Shown: positions 21,209 to 32,656, counted from the first letter of the stretch. The stretch: DNA of 64,000 bases from Vibrio sp. (GCA_028131545.1 JAOICL010000003.1:62001-126000); one strand, 5' to 3'. Notes: generated by a model from the letters alone, not told the origin. A program made the numbers and translations.

Positions 21209-21652
21209 ATGAAGAAATATTTAGTTATATTATTTGAAGCTTTGCTGTTGTCCATGCTTACACTTTTTTTATCATTTTTTACTGTGTGGGTTAAAAGTTT
21301 TTTTTATGATGTCAATAATGTCGAAAAATTAGTATCTTATTATCTATATGACACTGTATTTCTTGTACCATTTATAGAGACGATAATTACTATTTTTATT
21401 TTGAAGTTACTATTGCTTTTCTTTGGGAAATATCCATCAATATTATTAATGGCTGCTTTTTGGGGCGTGATACATAGCTTGGTTGGCGGAGTAACATTAG
21501 CTTTTATAGCTTATGTGGCTTTTTTTTCTTATGGGGTTATCTTTTATAAGTATAAGAATTTTAAAATCCGATATCTAACATTAATAATGATGCTTCCTCA
21601 TTCTCTTCATAACTATTACATGTACTATTTAGCAGAGGTTTATTTAAATTGA
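21209..21652 (+). CDS. Small multi-TM protein, possible CPBP (Abi/CAAX protease)-like
   Basis: 147 aa; PFIETIIT, FWGVIHSL and LPHSLHN resemble CPBP motifs 1-3 (E.., WxxxH, HxxxN). Confidence 0.5.
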   Translation: MKKYLVILFEALLLSMLTLFLSFFTVWVKSFFYDVNNVEKLVSYYLYDTVFLVPFIETIITIFILKLLLLFFGKYPSILLMAAFWGVIHSLVGGVTLAFIAYVAFFSYGVIFYKYKNFKIRYLTLIMMLPHSLHNYYMYYLAEVYLN

Positions 21653-21884
21653 ATGCTTTAAAAAACAACACTTAATTTTTCCTAGTAAACTGAGAAATAA
21701 TGAGTAATTTAAATGAACTATTCGCTTGCAAGGTATTAACGATTAACCTTATGGTTGGAGAGGCTTTACAGTAATAAATTCTGTTATCCCTACTGTTTGA
21801 TGATGAATGTCGCACTTATTATCTGAAATCGGGTTTTACTAGGCTGAATGAATTGTGATGTAAAGTAATATAGGCTTTTGCTGA

Positions 21885-22118
21885 ACAGTTACGATTCAAG
21901 TTGACCAAAAAATTACGGGCTATGGGGTATTGCCGGATGAACATTCTTGTTATATCGGTACGTATAATGGCTGGTATTATGATATAGAAGATTTAAAGAA
22001 AATGGGCCTTGATAATATTACTATGATTGATCGTGACTTTCCATCATCGATTGATTATAGCTATCGTGATCTTGGTGAATTAACACTATGCAAAATGCCT
22101 AAAATATTTAGTACTTGA
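21885..22118 (+). pseudogene. Truncated third copy (copy C) of the ClpP/SppA-like family
   Basis: In frame: VDQKITGYGVLPDEHSCYIGTYNGWYYDIEDLKKMGLDNITMIDRDF, aligning to VDIKITGYPTLPEQVNCMRDEYNGWFYSVESLKLMGVKDIVLEDE of copy B; no N-terminal part. Confidence 0.75.
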
Positions 22119-22186
22119 ACTTAAATCGTAGGCGTCATCGAGCATGGAGTCATATTTGTATGCTTTTTTGTCGTTAGACGGAAAAA

Positions 22187-23740
22187 TCATAACACTCTTT
22201 TTCTACGTAATGAGGCAGCAGCGACGAACATTAAGCTAACGATGAAATACAGCGGCCAGCTTCCCCATTTCAAATAAGGTGTTTCACCAATGGATGGGTA
22301 GATGGTCGCTTTTAAGGTTGCTCTTTCAAACTGAGGAATTTGATGAGCAATATTTCCTTTATGATCGGTGATAGCGGTGACACCATTATTGGTGGAGCGA
22401 ATAACCGGCTTTCCAAATTCGAGGGAGCGCATTTGTGCGATTTCCATATGTTGTAATGGACCAATAGAATCCCCAAACCAAGCATCATTAGATAGGGTTA
22501 AAATATAATCGGTACTCTGAGTTATGTTTTGACGAATTTGTTCATTGAAAAGAATTTCAAAACAAAGCGCAGCAACTAATTGGTTGTTTTTTGCAACGAT
22601 ATTGGGCTGAATATAGCTGCCAGCGGTAAAGGATGACATCGGTAAATTAAAGATCGGACCCAGTTTTCTAAGGTAATCTTCAAACGGAACAAATTCTCCA
22701 AAGGGCAGTAAATGATGCTTGTTATAACGTTGAGTAATGTCGAACTTATAATCCCCGTAGATACTATCCCCAATCGTTAAAACACTATTATAGTAACGAC
22801 TTTCTATTTCCCCTTGGCTCTCTGGGGTGAGCTTTCTATGCACATTGACGACACCAGTAATCAGTGCAGTCTCATTTTCTTTCGCAGTTTTGTCCAGTGA
22901 TGTTAAAAAGGATGAAACAGTCGTTTCGAAAGCCGGTATAGCCGCCTCAGGCCATATGATAATATCAGCATCCCAATGCTGGTTGGTATCTTCAGTATAT
23001 TGATTGATTGTCGGCCAGCGATAGCTGGGTACCCACTTAGTTTCTTGAGCGATATTTCCCTGTATTAATGCAATTTTAGTCGGAGCATCGATATTGGGTG
23101 TCGTCCATTGAATCCCTTGTAATACATAAGACGCAGTAAAGACTCCTCCGATAATGAATACACCGAGAAATGACTTCTCAATCAAGCTATAGACAAATGC
23201 ACCAGCACACAATGCTACGAGTAATGTTATCGCATCAACGCCAGCGACGGGAGCAAAGGCGGCTAATGGCGATTCTATTTGACTGTAGCCAAGCCAAAGC
23301 CACGGAAAGCCCGTCATCACCCAACCTCGTAGCCATTCTGACAGTAACCAAAGAGCCGGAGCGGCAAATAAGTATTGCGCTTTCTTCGTGGAACGTGAAA
23401 AAAACTTTTTGAACGCAAAGGCAAAAATAGCTGGATACAAGGAAAGATACAGGATGAGCAATGCCATCAATAACCAATTGACAGCAGGAGGCATGCCACC
23501 AAAGTTATCGATGCTGATATGAACCCAACTGATTCCTGTGCTGAACTGACCAATGCCCCAAAACAAACCAAGGTACAGTGCCTGCTTAGGCGTCGCATTC
23601 AGTAAGGTGAATAAGAGTAAAATTAAACTGATGATGGCCATTGGCCATATTGAGTAGGGGGCAAATGCTAAGGTGGTTGAAGCGCCAGCTAAAGTGGCGA
23701 GTACGAGTCGAAGTGCAAGAGGCTGGTGAGAGAGCTTCAT
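22187..23740 (-). CDS. lnt: Apolipoprotein N-acyltransferase
   Basis: IIWPEAAIPAFE, LLPFGEFVPFE, CFEILFNE, LTLSNDAWFGDSIGPLQH. Confidence 0.97.
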   Translation of the reverse strand: MKLSHQPLALRLVLATLAGASTTLAFAPYSIWPMAIISLILLLFTLLNATPKQALYLGLFWGIGQFSTGISWVHISIDNFGGMPPAVNWLLMALLILYLSLYPAIFAFAFKKFFSRSTKKAQYLFAAPALWLLSEWLRGWVMTGFPWLWLGYSQIESPLAAFAPVAGVDAITLLVALCAGAFVYSLIEKSFLGVFIIGGVFTASYVLQGIQWTTPNIDAPTKIALIQGNIAQETKWVPSYRWPTINQYTEDTNQHWDADIIIWPEAAIPAFETTVSSFLTSLDKTAKENETALITGVVNVHRKLTPESQGEIESRYYNSVLTIGDSIYGDYKFDITQRYNKHHLLPFGEFVPFEDYLRKLGPIFNLPMSSFTAGSYIQPNIVAKNNQLVAALCFEILFNEQIRQNITQSTDYILTLSNDAWFGDSIGPLQHMEIAQMRSLEFGKPVIRSTNNGVTAITDHKGNIAHQIPQFERATLKATIYPSIGETPYLKWGSWPLYFIVSLMFVAAASLRRKRVL

Positions 23741-23873
23741 ACCGTTAGCATTATCCTTAAGCTTAGAACAACAGTGTTCTTATCGGTAAACATGATAAAA
23801 AGTATTAGGTCTTCGGTAGCGTATAATTAAAGACCTAATACTTAAAGATAAGAGGAGCGATAGCGTTGATAAG

Positions 23874-24776
23874 TTAGCTTTCGGTCTCACTATCTTCTGA
23901 AGGTGTCGGTAATTTCACTTGTAATTGCAGTATGCGTCGGTTGTCAGCTGACATGATCTTAAATTGATAGCCATCAATCTCGACCATTTCACCACGAGAA
24001 GGCAAATGTCCAAAGGCTGTCATGACTAAGCCACCGATCGTATCGACTTCTTCATCACTGAAATCTGATGTAAACGTATCGTTAAAGTCTTCAATAGTTG
24101 TTAATGCTTTTATTGAATACGTTCGCTTACTGAGCTTACGAATATCGTTTTCTTCATCATCATCGAATTCATCTTCTATTTCACCGACAATTTGCTCTAA
24201 AATATCTTCGATGGTAATTAACCCTGAAACACCACCAAATTCATCGACAACAATCGCCATGTGATAGCGTTCTTCTCGAAACTCTTTAAGTAATCGATCG
24301 ACACGTTTACTTTCAGGGACAACGACAGCAGGGCGCAATACCTCATCAATACGAAATTCAGAGCTATTTGAGCCAAGGTAGCGAAGTAAATCTTTTGCTA
24401 ACAGCATGCCTTCAACGTGATCTTTATCTTCATTGATAACAGGGTAACGAGAGTGTTGAGCGTCAGAGATGATGGAGATGATCTCATCTAGATTGCTTTC
24501 TTTATCAATGGTGACCATTTGAGAACGAGGGATAATAATATCACGAACTCGCATGTCAGCAATACTCATGACACCTTCAAGCATATCACGTGTGTCATGG
24601 TCGATTAGATCGTTTTCCTCAGAGTCGCGGATGACATCCACAAGCTCATCTCTATCTTTAACGTCTGCTTGGAAAAACTGAGTCATGCGTTCAAAGAGGG
24701 ATCTTTTCTGTATGTTATCAGTTGATTCTTTTCTTTCACTCATCGAACTGTGAGGGTTATCGTTGTCTGCGTTCAT
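23874..24776 (-). CDS. corC: CBS-domain / CorC family protein
   Basis: [16 protein letters not shown]-like, [27 protein letters not shown]. Confidence 0.95.
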   Translation of the reverse strand: MNADNDNPHSSMSERKESTDNIQKRSLFERMTQFFQADVKDRDELVDVIRDSEENDLIDHDTRDMLEGVMSIADMRVRDIIIPRSQMVTIDKESNLDEIISIISDAQHSRYPVINEDKDHVEGMLLAKDLLRYLGSNSSEFRIDEVLRPAVVVPESKRVDRLLKEFREERYHMAIVVDEFGGVSGLITIEDILEQIVGEIEDEFDDDEENDIRKLSKRTYSIKALTTIEDFNDTFTSDFSDEEVDTIGGLVMTAFGHLPSRGEMVEIDGYQFKIMSADNRRILQLQVKLPTPSEDSETES

Positions 24777-24830
24777 TGCTCTTCAATTGTATAATACTAC
24801 CCAAAGTGGGGCAGCTCACATAGCTTAAGA

Positions 24831-25289
24831 TTATTGCTCTTGATAAGGGTTTTCAAATCCAAGTTCAGCAAGAATGTTAATCTCAAGGGTTTCCATCTCG
24901 ATGGCGTCAGTGTCATCAATATGATCATAACCTAATAAGTGCAGAGTACCATGTACAACCATATGTGCCCAGTGTGCGGTTAGGGTTTTATTTTGTTCTT
25001 TGGCCTCGACTTCGACAACTGGCTGACAAATAACAAGATCACCGATTAAATTTAATTCAATCTCAGGCGGGACTTCAAAGGGAAAAGAGAGCACATTAGT
25101 CGGCTTATCTTTACCTCGATATTCATGATTAAGTGCTTGGCTTTCTTCTGAATCGACGATGCGGATAGTAAGCTCAGAGTCTTTATCTCGAACACTAAGA
25201 GCGTGGGTCAGCCAATGATTAAACTGTTCAATTGAAGGTAAGTCGGAAGACTTTTCAACGGCAATTTGTAAATCTAAATCGATATTCAT
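24831..25289 (-). CDS. ybeY: Endoribonuclease YbeY
   Basis: [34 protein letters not shown]. Confidence 0.97.
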   Translation of the reverse strand: MNIDLDLQIAVEKSSDLPSIEQFNHWLTHALSVRDKDSELTIRIVDSEESQALNHEYRGKDKPTNVLSFPFEVPPEIELNLIGDLVICQPVVEVEAKEQNKTLTAHWAHMVVHGTLHLLGYDHIDDTDAIEMETLEINILAELGFENPYQEQ

Positions 25290-25330
25290 AACTATTTACT
25301 CGTTTGAGGAGTGAATTATCCTAGCGGTCT

Positions 25331-25400
25331 AAGTACTAAAGTGTTTCAATATATAAAAGTGTTTCAGTATCTAAACAGTTTCGGTACATAAAACGTTTTA
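25331..25400. repeat. Imperfect 17-18-bp tandem repeat, 4 copies
   Basis: aagtactaaagtgtttca / atatataaaagtgtttca / gtatctaaacagtttcg / gtacataaaacgtttta. Confidence 0.8.
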
Positions 25401-25479
25401 CATACGGCAGTGTGAATGAAACCGCGAGGAAGAAGAGGAAAACACGAATCGAAGTGTTTCCCCTATTAACGTTCAAAGG

Positions 25480-26550
25480 TTAGCCAATCGTTGGCTGCGT
25501 TGCTTGAAGCTGTGCTTCTCTTTCTTCTCTTCGAGCTTTTTCTCTTTCTTTACGTTCTTTTTGATCTTTGGTTTCCCACTTCTCATAGGCGTTAACAATA
25601 CGGGCAACGACAGGGTGGCGAACGACATCATCAGCTTGGAAGAAATTAAAGCTAATATCATCGACATCACTTAACACTTCGATGGCATGACGAAGCCCTG
25701 ATTTCGCTCCTCTTGGTAAATCTATTTGGGTTATATCACCCGTGATCACGGCTCTCGAATTAAAACCAATACGAGTAAGGAACATTTTCATTTGTTCTAT
25801 CGTGGTATTTTGGCTTTCATCTAGAATAATGAACGCATCATTGAGGGTTCTGCCTCGCATATAAGCTAAAGGTGCGACTTCGATGACATTACGTTCAATT
25901 AACTTTTCTACGCGTTCAAAGCCCATCATTTCAAAAAGAGCATCATAAAGAGGGCGCAGGTAAGGATCGACTTTCTGGCTGAGATCCCCGGGTAGAAAGC
26001 CTAACTTCTCGCCGGCCTCTACAGCGGGTCTCGTTAACAAGATGCGGCGAATTTCTTGGCGCTCTAATGCATCGACGGCTGCAGCCACGGCAAGGTAGGT
26101 TTTACCGGTACCGGCAGGCCCAACACCGAAAGTGATATCATGTGTCACCATATTCATTAAATACTGACCTTGATTCGGTGTGCGCGGTTTGATCACCCCT
26201 TTTTTGGTCTTAATGAAGACTTCTTTACCATGACTTAATTCGGATTCTTGAGTTTGTTCAAGTACACCCGTTTCTTTTATCGCTAAGTGAATCAGTTCTG
26301 GTTCTATATCTGGGATTTGTCCGCGTACAGGAGCTGTTTCTACGTACAACGACTTTATTATCTCTAATGCCCCAGCAGAAGTATGAGGTTGGCCAACAAT
26401 AGTGAAAAAATTACCACGGTAGCTAATTTCAACACCAAGACGGCGCTCTAGTTGCTTTATATTGTCATCAAATGGGCCACATAAGCTGGCTAAACGGCGA
26501 TTATCTGATGGCTCTAAATTAATTTCTAATGTAATGGTTTTATTGCTCAA
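25480..26550 (-). CDS. ybeZ: PhoH-like ATPase (YbeZ)
   Basis: FGVGPAGTGKTYLAVAAAVDAL, AFIILDESQNTT; the ORF track start at 26649 is probably too long, a TTG start at 26550 (LSNKTITLEINLEPSDNRR) is plausible. Confidence 0.93.
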   Translation of the reverse strand: MSNKTITLEINLEPSDNRRLASLCGPFDDNIKQLERRLGVEISYRGNFFTIVGQPHTSAGALEIIKSLYVETAPVRGQIPDIEPELIHLAIKETGVLEQTQESELSHGKEVFIKTKKGVIKPRTPNQGQYLMNMVTHDITFGVGPAGTGKTYLAVAAAVDALERQEIRRILLTRPAVEAGEKLGFLPGDLSQKVDPYLRPLYDALFEMMGFERVEKLIERNVIEVAPLAYMRGRTLNDAFIILDESQNTTIEQMKMFLTRIGFNSRAVITGDITQIDLPRGAKSGLRHAIEVLSDVDDISFNFFQADDVVRHPVVARIVNAYEKWETKDQKERKEREKARREEREAQLQATQPTIG

Positions 26551-26655
26551 AGAAGCCTCTCTGCATCCTGCGTTAGTCGTTGTATTCAATACGAACGACC
26601 TCGGGTATATAATCATAATATTGGGTGTATTCATGATAATTTCAAGCAATAAAAA

Positions 26656-26690
26656 TAAAGCCCTTCTTTTGGCAAGAAGGGCTTTATTTA
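26656..26690 (-). terminator. Intrinsic terminator after miaB
   Basis: ataaagcccttctt-ttggc-aagaagggctttat. Confidence 0.8.
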
Positions 26691-26712
26691 ATTTAACCTA
26701 AAGAACGAAGGT

Positions 26713-28137
26713 TTATGGGGTGAATGTTGTCACGCCTAAATCATCTTCACGCTTTGTTTTCTTTTTCATTTCAGCAGGAGAGGTACTAATTCTTAAGCCC
26801 ATTTCCGCTTCTGTACGAACCAATTCGCCACGTAGAGAGTTCGCAAAGACATCAACAATTTTAACATCAACGAATTGACCGATAAGATCAGGTGATCCTT
26901 CAAAGTTAACCACACGGCTGTTTTCAGTACGGCCACGAAGTTCCATTAAATTCTTTTTAGATGTGCCTTCAACCAGAATACGTTGCTCTGTGCCCATCAT
27001 CAGACGAGAGTAGCGCATCGCTTGTTGGTTGATCGTGTGTTGAAGTTCGTATAAGCGATTTTTCTTCTCTTGCTCAGTCAGATCACACGGGTAATCCGCC
27101 GCAGGTGTTCCTGGGCGCGGAGAGAAGATAAAGCTGAAGCTCATATCAAAATCTACGTCACGAATCAATTTCATCGTACTTTGGAAATCTTTGTCCGTTT
27201 CACCAGGGAAAGCGACAATAAAGTCCGAGCTGATTTGAATATCAGGGCGAGCTTTACGTAATTTACGAATGATAGACTTGTATTCAATACCAGTATGAGG
27301 ACGTTTCATCATCGTTAAAATACGATCTGAGCCACTTTGTACTGGAAGATGTAAGAAGCTAACCAGCTCTGGAGTATCTTCATAAACGGCAACGATATCA
27401 TCGGTAAACTCAAGCGGGTGGCTTGTTGTAAAGCGGATGCGGTCGATACCATCAATGGTGGCAACAAGACGAAGTAACTCAGCGAAGGAGCAAATATCGC
27501 CTTCATGCGTTGGACCACGGTAGGCGTTGACATTTTGACCCAGTAAGTTCACTTCGCGCACACCTTGTTCTGCAAGCTGTGCGATTTCGAATAAAACATC
27601 ATCCATTGGACGGCTGACTTCTTCACCACGAGTATAAGGTACTACGCAGTAAGTACAGTATTTAGAACAACCTTCCATAATTGAGACGAAAGCAGTAGGG
27701 CCTTCAGCTTTAGGCTCTGGTAAGTTGTCAAACTTTTCAATCTCAGGGAAGGTAATGTCCATTACCGGAGCTTCTGTAGATTGAGATTGTTTGATCATTT
27801 CAGGAAGACGGTGCAGCGTTTGTGGACCAAAGATAACATCGACAAATGGCGCTCGCTCACGAATGCTGTCACCTTCTTGAGTCGCTACACAGCCACCCAC
27901 ACCGATAACAACACCAGGCTTTTTATTTTTTAACGTTTTCCAGCGACCTAGCTGGTGAAATACTTTTTCTTGTGCTTTTTCACGAATAGAGCACGTGTTT
28001 AGTAGTAAAACGTCGGCTTCTTCAGGCTCTTCGGTTAACTCAAAGCCATTGGCAGCATTAAGTAGATCAGCCATTTTAGATGAATCGTATTCATTCATCT
28101 GGCAACCCCAAGTTTTGATTAGCAGCTTTTTACTCAT
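26713..28137 (-). CDS. miaB: tRNA-2-methylthio-N6-dimethylallyladenosine synthase
   Basis: [32 protein letters not shown] radical SAM. Confidence 0.98.
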   Translation of the reverse strand: MSKKLLIKTWGCQMNEYDSSKMADLLNAANGFELTEEPEEADVLLLNTCSIREKAQEKVFHQLGRWKTLKNKKPGVVIGVGGCVATQEGDSIRERAPFVDVIFGPQTLHRLPEMIKQSQSTEAPVMDITFPEIEKFDNLPEPKAEGPTAFVSIMEGCSKYCTYCVVPYTRGEEVSRPMDDVLFEIAQLAEQGVREVNLLGQNVNAYRGPTHEGDICSFAELLRLVATIDGIDRIRFTTSHPLEFTDDIVAVYEDTPELVSFLHLPVQSGSDRILTMMKRPHTGIEYKSIIRKLRKARPDIQISSDFIVAFPGETDKDFQSTMKLIRDVDFDMSFSFIFSPRPGTPAADYPCDLTEQEKKNRLYELQHTINQQAMRYSRLMMGTEQRILVEGTSKKNLMELRGRTENSRVVNFEGSPDLIGQFVDVKIVDVFANSLRGELVRTEAEMGLRISTSPAEMKKKTKREDDLGVTTFTP

Positions 28138-28408
28138 CTTACGTCGCTCATATTATTCAATCAAAAGGAACTATTGGTAATACAGACACATTATTTTAGA
28201 GATCACGTCTCAAAAAAAGAATACAAATAAGTGTGCACTGCTGTTTATTTTATAAACATACCAATAACAATAGCGGCGTATTGTACTTATTTCCTGACTC
28301 GGTTACTAGGTTATTATGCATTTTTTCACTTAATTTTTATTTTCAGGAAGAGTATACTTTTTGATAATGGGCAGCGGAATGCCCCTATCTGATTAAAGAA
28401 GTTAATGT

Positions 28409-29563
28409 ATGAAAAAGTTTGATATAGCAATAATTGGCGGCGGCATGGTTGGGGCGGCCTGTGCATTAGGGTTTGCTAAAAAAGGACTGTCGGTGGCATT
28501 GGTTGAAAATAATAAACCAAAACCGTTTGAACAATCACAGCCTTACGATTTGAGAGTTTCTGCGATATCAATGGCTTCAGTCACATTACTTGAATCGTTA
28601 GGTGCGTGGGAGAGCATTCAAAATACAAGAGTAACACCTTATAAACGTCTGGCGACTTGGGAATACAGTGAAGCGGCCGTTGAGTTTAACGCTAAGGATC
28701 TTGAATTAGAACAATTGGGTTATATCATTGAAAATCGAGTTGTTCAATTGGGTTTATGGGAGCAATTATCACATTACCCGAATGTATCCATTTTATGCCC
28801 AGAGACATTATTATCTATTTCTTCAGGGCATACTCACCACCATGTGGTTCTTGATTCAGGAATGGAACTTGACGTTAAATGGGTCGTGGGTGCCGATGGA
28901 GCGAACTCTAAAGTGCGCCAAATCGCTGGGATTGGAGTGACAGCTTGGGATTATCGCCAACACTGTATGCTGATTCATGTTCAAACTGAATTGCCTCAAC
29001 AGGACATTACATGGCAACATTTTACTCCATCAGGGCCTCGCTCTTTCTTACCTCTCAACGACGAAAATGCCTCTTTAGTTTGGTACGATTCCCCACAGCG
29101 CATTACCCAGTTGCAAAGCTTATTACCTATTCAATTGGAAAAAGAAATACAGCAATACTTCCCTAAGACATTGGGAAAAATTAAAGTGATGCAATCAGGC
29201 AGCTTCCCATTGGTTCGCAGTCATGCCCAGAAATATTATAAAAATGGACATGTAGTGATTGGGGATGCTGCACATACGATTAATCCATTGGCAGGACAAG
29301 GCGTCAATCTTGGCTTTAAAGATGTGATGGCCTTATTGGATGTTACAAGTGAATATTCAATGACAGATACCGCTCTACAGGCCTACCAAAGTAGGCGCTA
29401 TACGGATAATTTACTCATGCAATCAGGAATGGATTTGATTTATAAAGGATTTAAAACAAATTCAGTGCCATTAAAATTGTTAAGAAATGCCGCATTTAAA
29501 TGGGTCGATCGCACCGATCTGATAAAAAAGCAGGTACTTAAATACGCTGTTGGGCTTAAATAG
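28409..29563 (+). CDS. ubiF: UbiH/UbiF/COQ6 family FAD-dependent hydroxylase, likely UbiF
   Basis: DIAIIGGGMVGAACALGFAKKG; VIGDAAHTINPLAGQGVNLGFKDV; miaB neighbour. Confidence 0.88.
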   Translation: MKKFDIAIIGGGMVGAACALGFAKKGLSVALVENNKPKPFEQSQPYDLRVSAISMASVTLLESLGAWESIQNTRVTPYKRLATWEYSEAAVEFNAKDLELEQLGYIIENRVVQLGLWEQLSHYPNVSILCPETLLSISSGHTHHHVVLDSGMELDVKWVVGADGANSKVRQIAGIGVTAWDYRQHCMLIHVQTELPQQDITWQHFTPSGPRSFLPLNDENASLVWYDSPQRITQLQSLLPIQLEKEIQQYFPKTLGKIKVMQSGSFPLVRSHAQKYYKNGHVVIGDAAHTINPLAGQGVNLGFKDVMALLDVTSEYSMTDTALQAYQSRRYTDNLLMQSGMDLIYKGFKTNSVPLKLLRNAAFKWVDRTDLIKKQVLKYAVGLK

Positions 29564-29566
29564 TTT

Positions 29567-29672
29567 CGTTGAATTATCTCTAATGTTAATCATTTTCGTG
29601 GAAGTATAGCTTTGTTGAAATGCAGCTTCGTTGAATTAGGGCAGTTGAGTCGAATTAGAACCGTTAAATTGG
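29567..29672. repeat. Degenerate ~16-bp repeats after ubiF stop (about 7 units)
   Basis: cgttgaatta (29567), tgttaatc (29584), cgtggaagta (29597), tgttgaaatg (29613), cgttgaatta (29629), agtcgaatta (29648), cgttaaattg (29662). Confidence 0.65.
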
Positions 29673-29736
29673 ACAAGAATAAGTAACAGGCAGATGCCAA
29701 CGGCCAAACAACGTCTTTGGAGAATGTAGTAGAAAT

Positions 29737-29770
29737 AAAAAAGCGCAGCATGTCATGCTGCGCTTTTTCT
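29737..29770. terminator. Bidirectional terminator ubiF/crr
   Basis: aaaaaagcgcagcatg-tcatgctgcgcttttt. Confidence 0.85.
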
Positions 29771-29810
29771 ATAATAGCGGACTGTATCGTTATAACAACG
29801 AGATCAGAAC

Positions 29811-30332
29811 CTATTTAGTGATAGCAAGAACTGGAGTTTCACCAACAGTAACAGAACCAGAGAACTTACTTAGCTCTTTGATTTCGTCCATGTTAGAAAT
29901 AACAACTGGAGTCAGTGTAGACTTGCCTTTTGCTTCTTGTAGCGCTTCTAATTTCGCTAGATCAAATTCGATGATGGTATCACCAGCTTTCACTTCTTGA
30001 CCTTCTTCTGCGATACGGTTGAAGCCTTCGCCTTTTAGTTCAACAGTGTCGATACCAAAGTGTACGAAAAGCTCAATGCCATCTTCAGATTCGATTGAGA
30101 ATGCGTGGTTTGTCTCGAAGATCTTACCAATTGTACCATTTACAGGTGCAACCATTTTGTCGCCAGTTGGTTTGATAGCAATACCATCACCAACAATTTT
30201 TTCAGCGAATACTACATCTGGCACATCTTCAATATTTACGATTTCGCCAGATAGAGGTGCAATAATGTTAATTGCTGCTGCATCTGCACTGTCGTCAGAA
30301 ACAAATTTCTTTAGTTTATCAAAAAGACCCAT
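29811..30332 (-). CDS. crr: PTS glucose EIIA component
   Basis: [32 protein letters not shown]. Confidence 0.97.
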   Translation of the reverse strand: MGLFDKLKKFVSDDSADAAAINIIAPLSGEIVNIEDVPDVVFAEKIVGDGIAIKPTGDKMVAPVNGTIGKIFETNHAFSIESEDGIELFVHFGIDTVELKGEGFNRIAEEGQEVKAGDTIIEFDLAKLEALQEAKGKSTLTPVVISNMDEIKELSKFSGSVTVGETPVLAITK

Positions 30333-30496
30333 GTCTTACTCCGAAAGTAGTTATGATTTTTGTTGGCACATTCTATCTGAATAACGGTCGTTTAACGACC
30401 CGTTTTTGTTATTTTTATAAAGATTTGGTTTTATTAGTCAAACTAAGTAGTCCAAATCTTTCAATACATTGCAAATAAAATGTGCGTTCAATTGTT

Positions 30497-30555
30497 TTTT
30501 ATTTAATCAAGCGTGCTTTGCTTTTATTTAATCAAAAGTGCTTTTATTTAATCAA
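30497..30555. repeat. Imperfect 20-25-bp tandem repeat including the ptsI stop codon
   Basis: ttttatttaatcaa at 30497, 30522 and 30542, each followed by a ..tgc variant. Confidence 0.85.
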
Positions 30556-32273
30556 GAATGCTTTGCAATGAATTGCTCTACATGTGCTTTGATTTCATCA
30601 GCGGTTGGTAATGATAGCGCTTCATCTGCCATTGCTTTTACATCAGCAAAGTTAGTGTTACGAATGACTTTCTTAACGAGAGGGATAGAAATACCGCTCA
30701 TAGAGAATTCATCTAATCCCATACCTAGAAGTAATAATGTCGCGTTGTCATCACCGGCTAATTCACCACACATACCTGTCCATTTACCTTCAGCATGAGA
30801 TGCATCAATTACCTGTTTGATAACGGTTAGTACTGCTGGTGATAGAGGGTTGTATAGATGAGAGATCATTTCGTTACCACGATCGACAGCCAATGTATAT
30901 TGCGTTAGATCGTTTGTACCAATAGAGAAGAAAGACACTTCTTTTGCTAGATGGTGAGCAATCGCCGCTGCTGCTGGTGTTTCAACCATTACGCCAATTT
31001 CGATACTTTCATCAAATGCTTTACCTTCAGTACGAAGCTCGGCTTTGTATTCTTCGATAGCAGCTTTTAGCTCTCGGATTTCTTCAACAGAAATGATCAT
31101 TGGGAACATGATACGTAATTTACCATGTGCAGAAGCACGTAGAATACCACGTAGCTGATCACGAAGAATCTCACGACGATCTAAGCTGATACGAATTGCA
31201 CGCCATCCTAGGAATGGGTTCATTTCTTCAGGTAAATCCATGTAGGGTAGATCTTTATCACCACCGATATCCATAGTACGGATAATGACAGCTTCACCGT
31301 GCATCGCTTCAGCAACATCTTTGTATGCTTGATACTGTTCTTCTTCAGTTGGTAAAGAATCACGATCCATGAATAGGAATTCAGTACGATATAGACCAAC
31401 GCCTTCACCGCCGTTGTTTAAAATACCAGCACAGTCTTTAACCGTACCGATATTACCGCAGACTTCGACACGATGACCGTCTAATGTTTCAGCGGGTAGA
31501 TCTTTCAATTTAGCCAGTTCAGCTTTTTCAGCGAGTACTTTTTCTTTGCCTTCTTTTGCTGCAGTGACTTCTGCTTCAGAAGGATTAATAACAATCTTGT
31601 TATTTTCAGAATCAAGAATAAGCATATCGCCATTCTTTACCTGCTTAGTGATTGTGTTCGTGCCGACAATCGCAGGCAGTTCTAATGAGCGAGCCATGAT
31701 TGAAGTATGAGAAGTACGACCACCGATATCACATGCAAAACCCAGTACGTAATCTAGGTTGATTTGCGCAGTCTCTGAAGGCGTTAAGTCGTAAGCTACT
31801 AGGATAACTTGCTCATTAATGTCACTTAAAGAGACAATGTTGATGCCAAGAGCATTTTTTACAAAGCGCGTACCAATATCACGGATATCAGTTGCTCGCT
31901 CTTTTAGATATTCATCATCTAAAGACTCAAGAGCACAAGCTTGCTCTTCGATTACAGTATGAATTGCGTTATCAGCAGATAATTTGTCACCTTTGATAAG
32001 AGTTAGAATTTCTTCTTCTAATTCTTCGTCTTCTAGCAGCATGATATGCCCTTCGAAGATGGCTTCTTTTTCTTCACCAAAAGTTTCTAGTGCTTTTTGC
32101 TTAACGATTTCAAGCTGAGCAGCCGATTTGTTACGAGCGTCATAAAAGCGTTGAATCTCAGCATCAACTTGATCGTCAGCGATTGCGTTTGTATTTAGAA
32201 CAATTTCGTCTTCTTGAAGAAGGAGGGCTTTACCAATAGCAATGCCTGGAGAAGCAGGAATACCTGAAATCAT
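30552..32273 (-). CDS. ptsI: PTS enzyme I
   Basis: [22 protein letters not shown]; 573 aa. Confidence 0.98.
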   Translation of the reverse strand: MISGIPASPGIAIGKALLLQEDEIVLNTNAIADDQVDAEIQRFYDARNKSAAQLEIVKQKALETFGEEKEAIFEGHIMLLEDEELEEEILTLIKGDKLSADNAIHTVIEEQACALESLDDEYLKERATDIRDIGTRFVKNALGINIVSLSDINEQVILVAYDLTPSETAQINLDYVLGFACDIGGRTSHTSIMARSLELPAIVGTNTITKQVKNGDMLILDSENNKIVINPSEAEVTAAKEGKEKVLAEKAELAKLKDLPAETLDGHRVEVCGNIGTVKDCAGILNNGGEGVGLYRTEFLFMDRDSLPTEEEQYQAYKDVAEAMHGEAVIIRTMDIGGDKDLPYMDLPEEMNPFLGWRAIRISLDRREILRDQLRGILRASAHGKLRIMFPMIISVEEIRELKAAIEEYKAELRTEGKAFDESIEIGVMVETPAAAAIAHHLAKEVSFFSIGTNDLTQYTLAVDRGNEMISHLYNPLSPAVLTVIKQVIDASHAEGKWTGMCGELAGDDNATLLLLGMGLDEFSMSGISIPLVKKVIRNTNFADVKAMADEALSLPTADEIKAHVEQFIAKHS

Positions 32274-32398
32274 ATTTATACCTTCACTGTTAAAGTGTTT
32301 TTAGGCTAAAAGAACAAAAGGAACCAAACGAATTATAAATAATCCTATTTGACTCCTTTTATCAAAAATTTTGTTACTTTAATAGGTTACAACACGTA

Positions 32399-32656
32399 TT
32401 AGTGAAGTTCGTCCATTAGAGCTACTAGGTGATCAACGGCTTCTTGAGCTTGTGCACCTTCTGCAGAGATAGTGACAACAGTGCCTTTAACTAGACCTAG
32501 AGTTTGTAGTTTAAATAGGCTTTTTGCGCTTGCGCTTTTGCCGTTAGAAGTCACAGTGATGTCAGCGTCGAAGCTTTTTGCTTCTTTTACGAATTGTGCC
32601 GCTGGACGAGTGTGAAGGCCGTTTTCTGCTGTGATTTCTACTTGTTTCTCGTACAT
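32399..32656 (-). CDS. ptsH: PTS phosphocarrier HPr
   Basis: [18 protein letters not shown]; 85 aa. Confidence 0.98.
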   Translation of the reverse strand: MYEKQVEITAENGLHTRPAAQFVKEAKSFDADITVTSNGKSASAKSLFKLQTLGLVKGTVVTISAEGAQAQEAVDHLVALMDELH

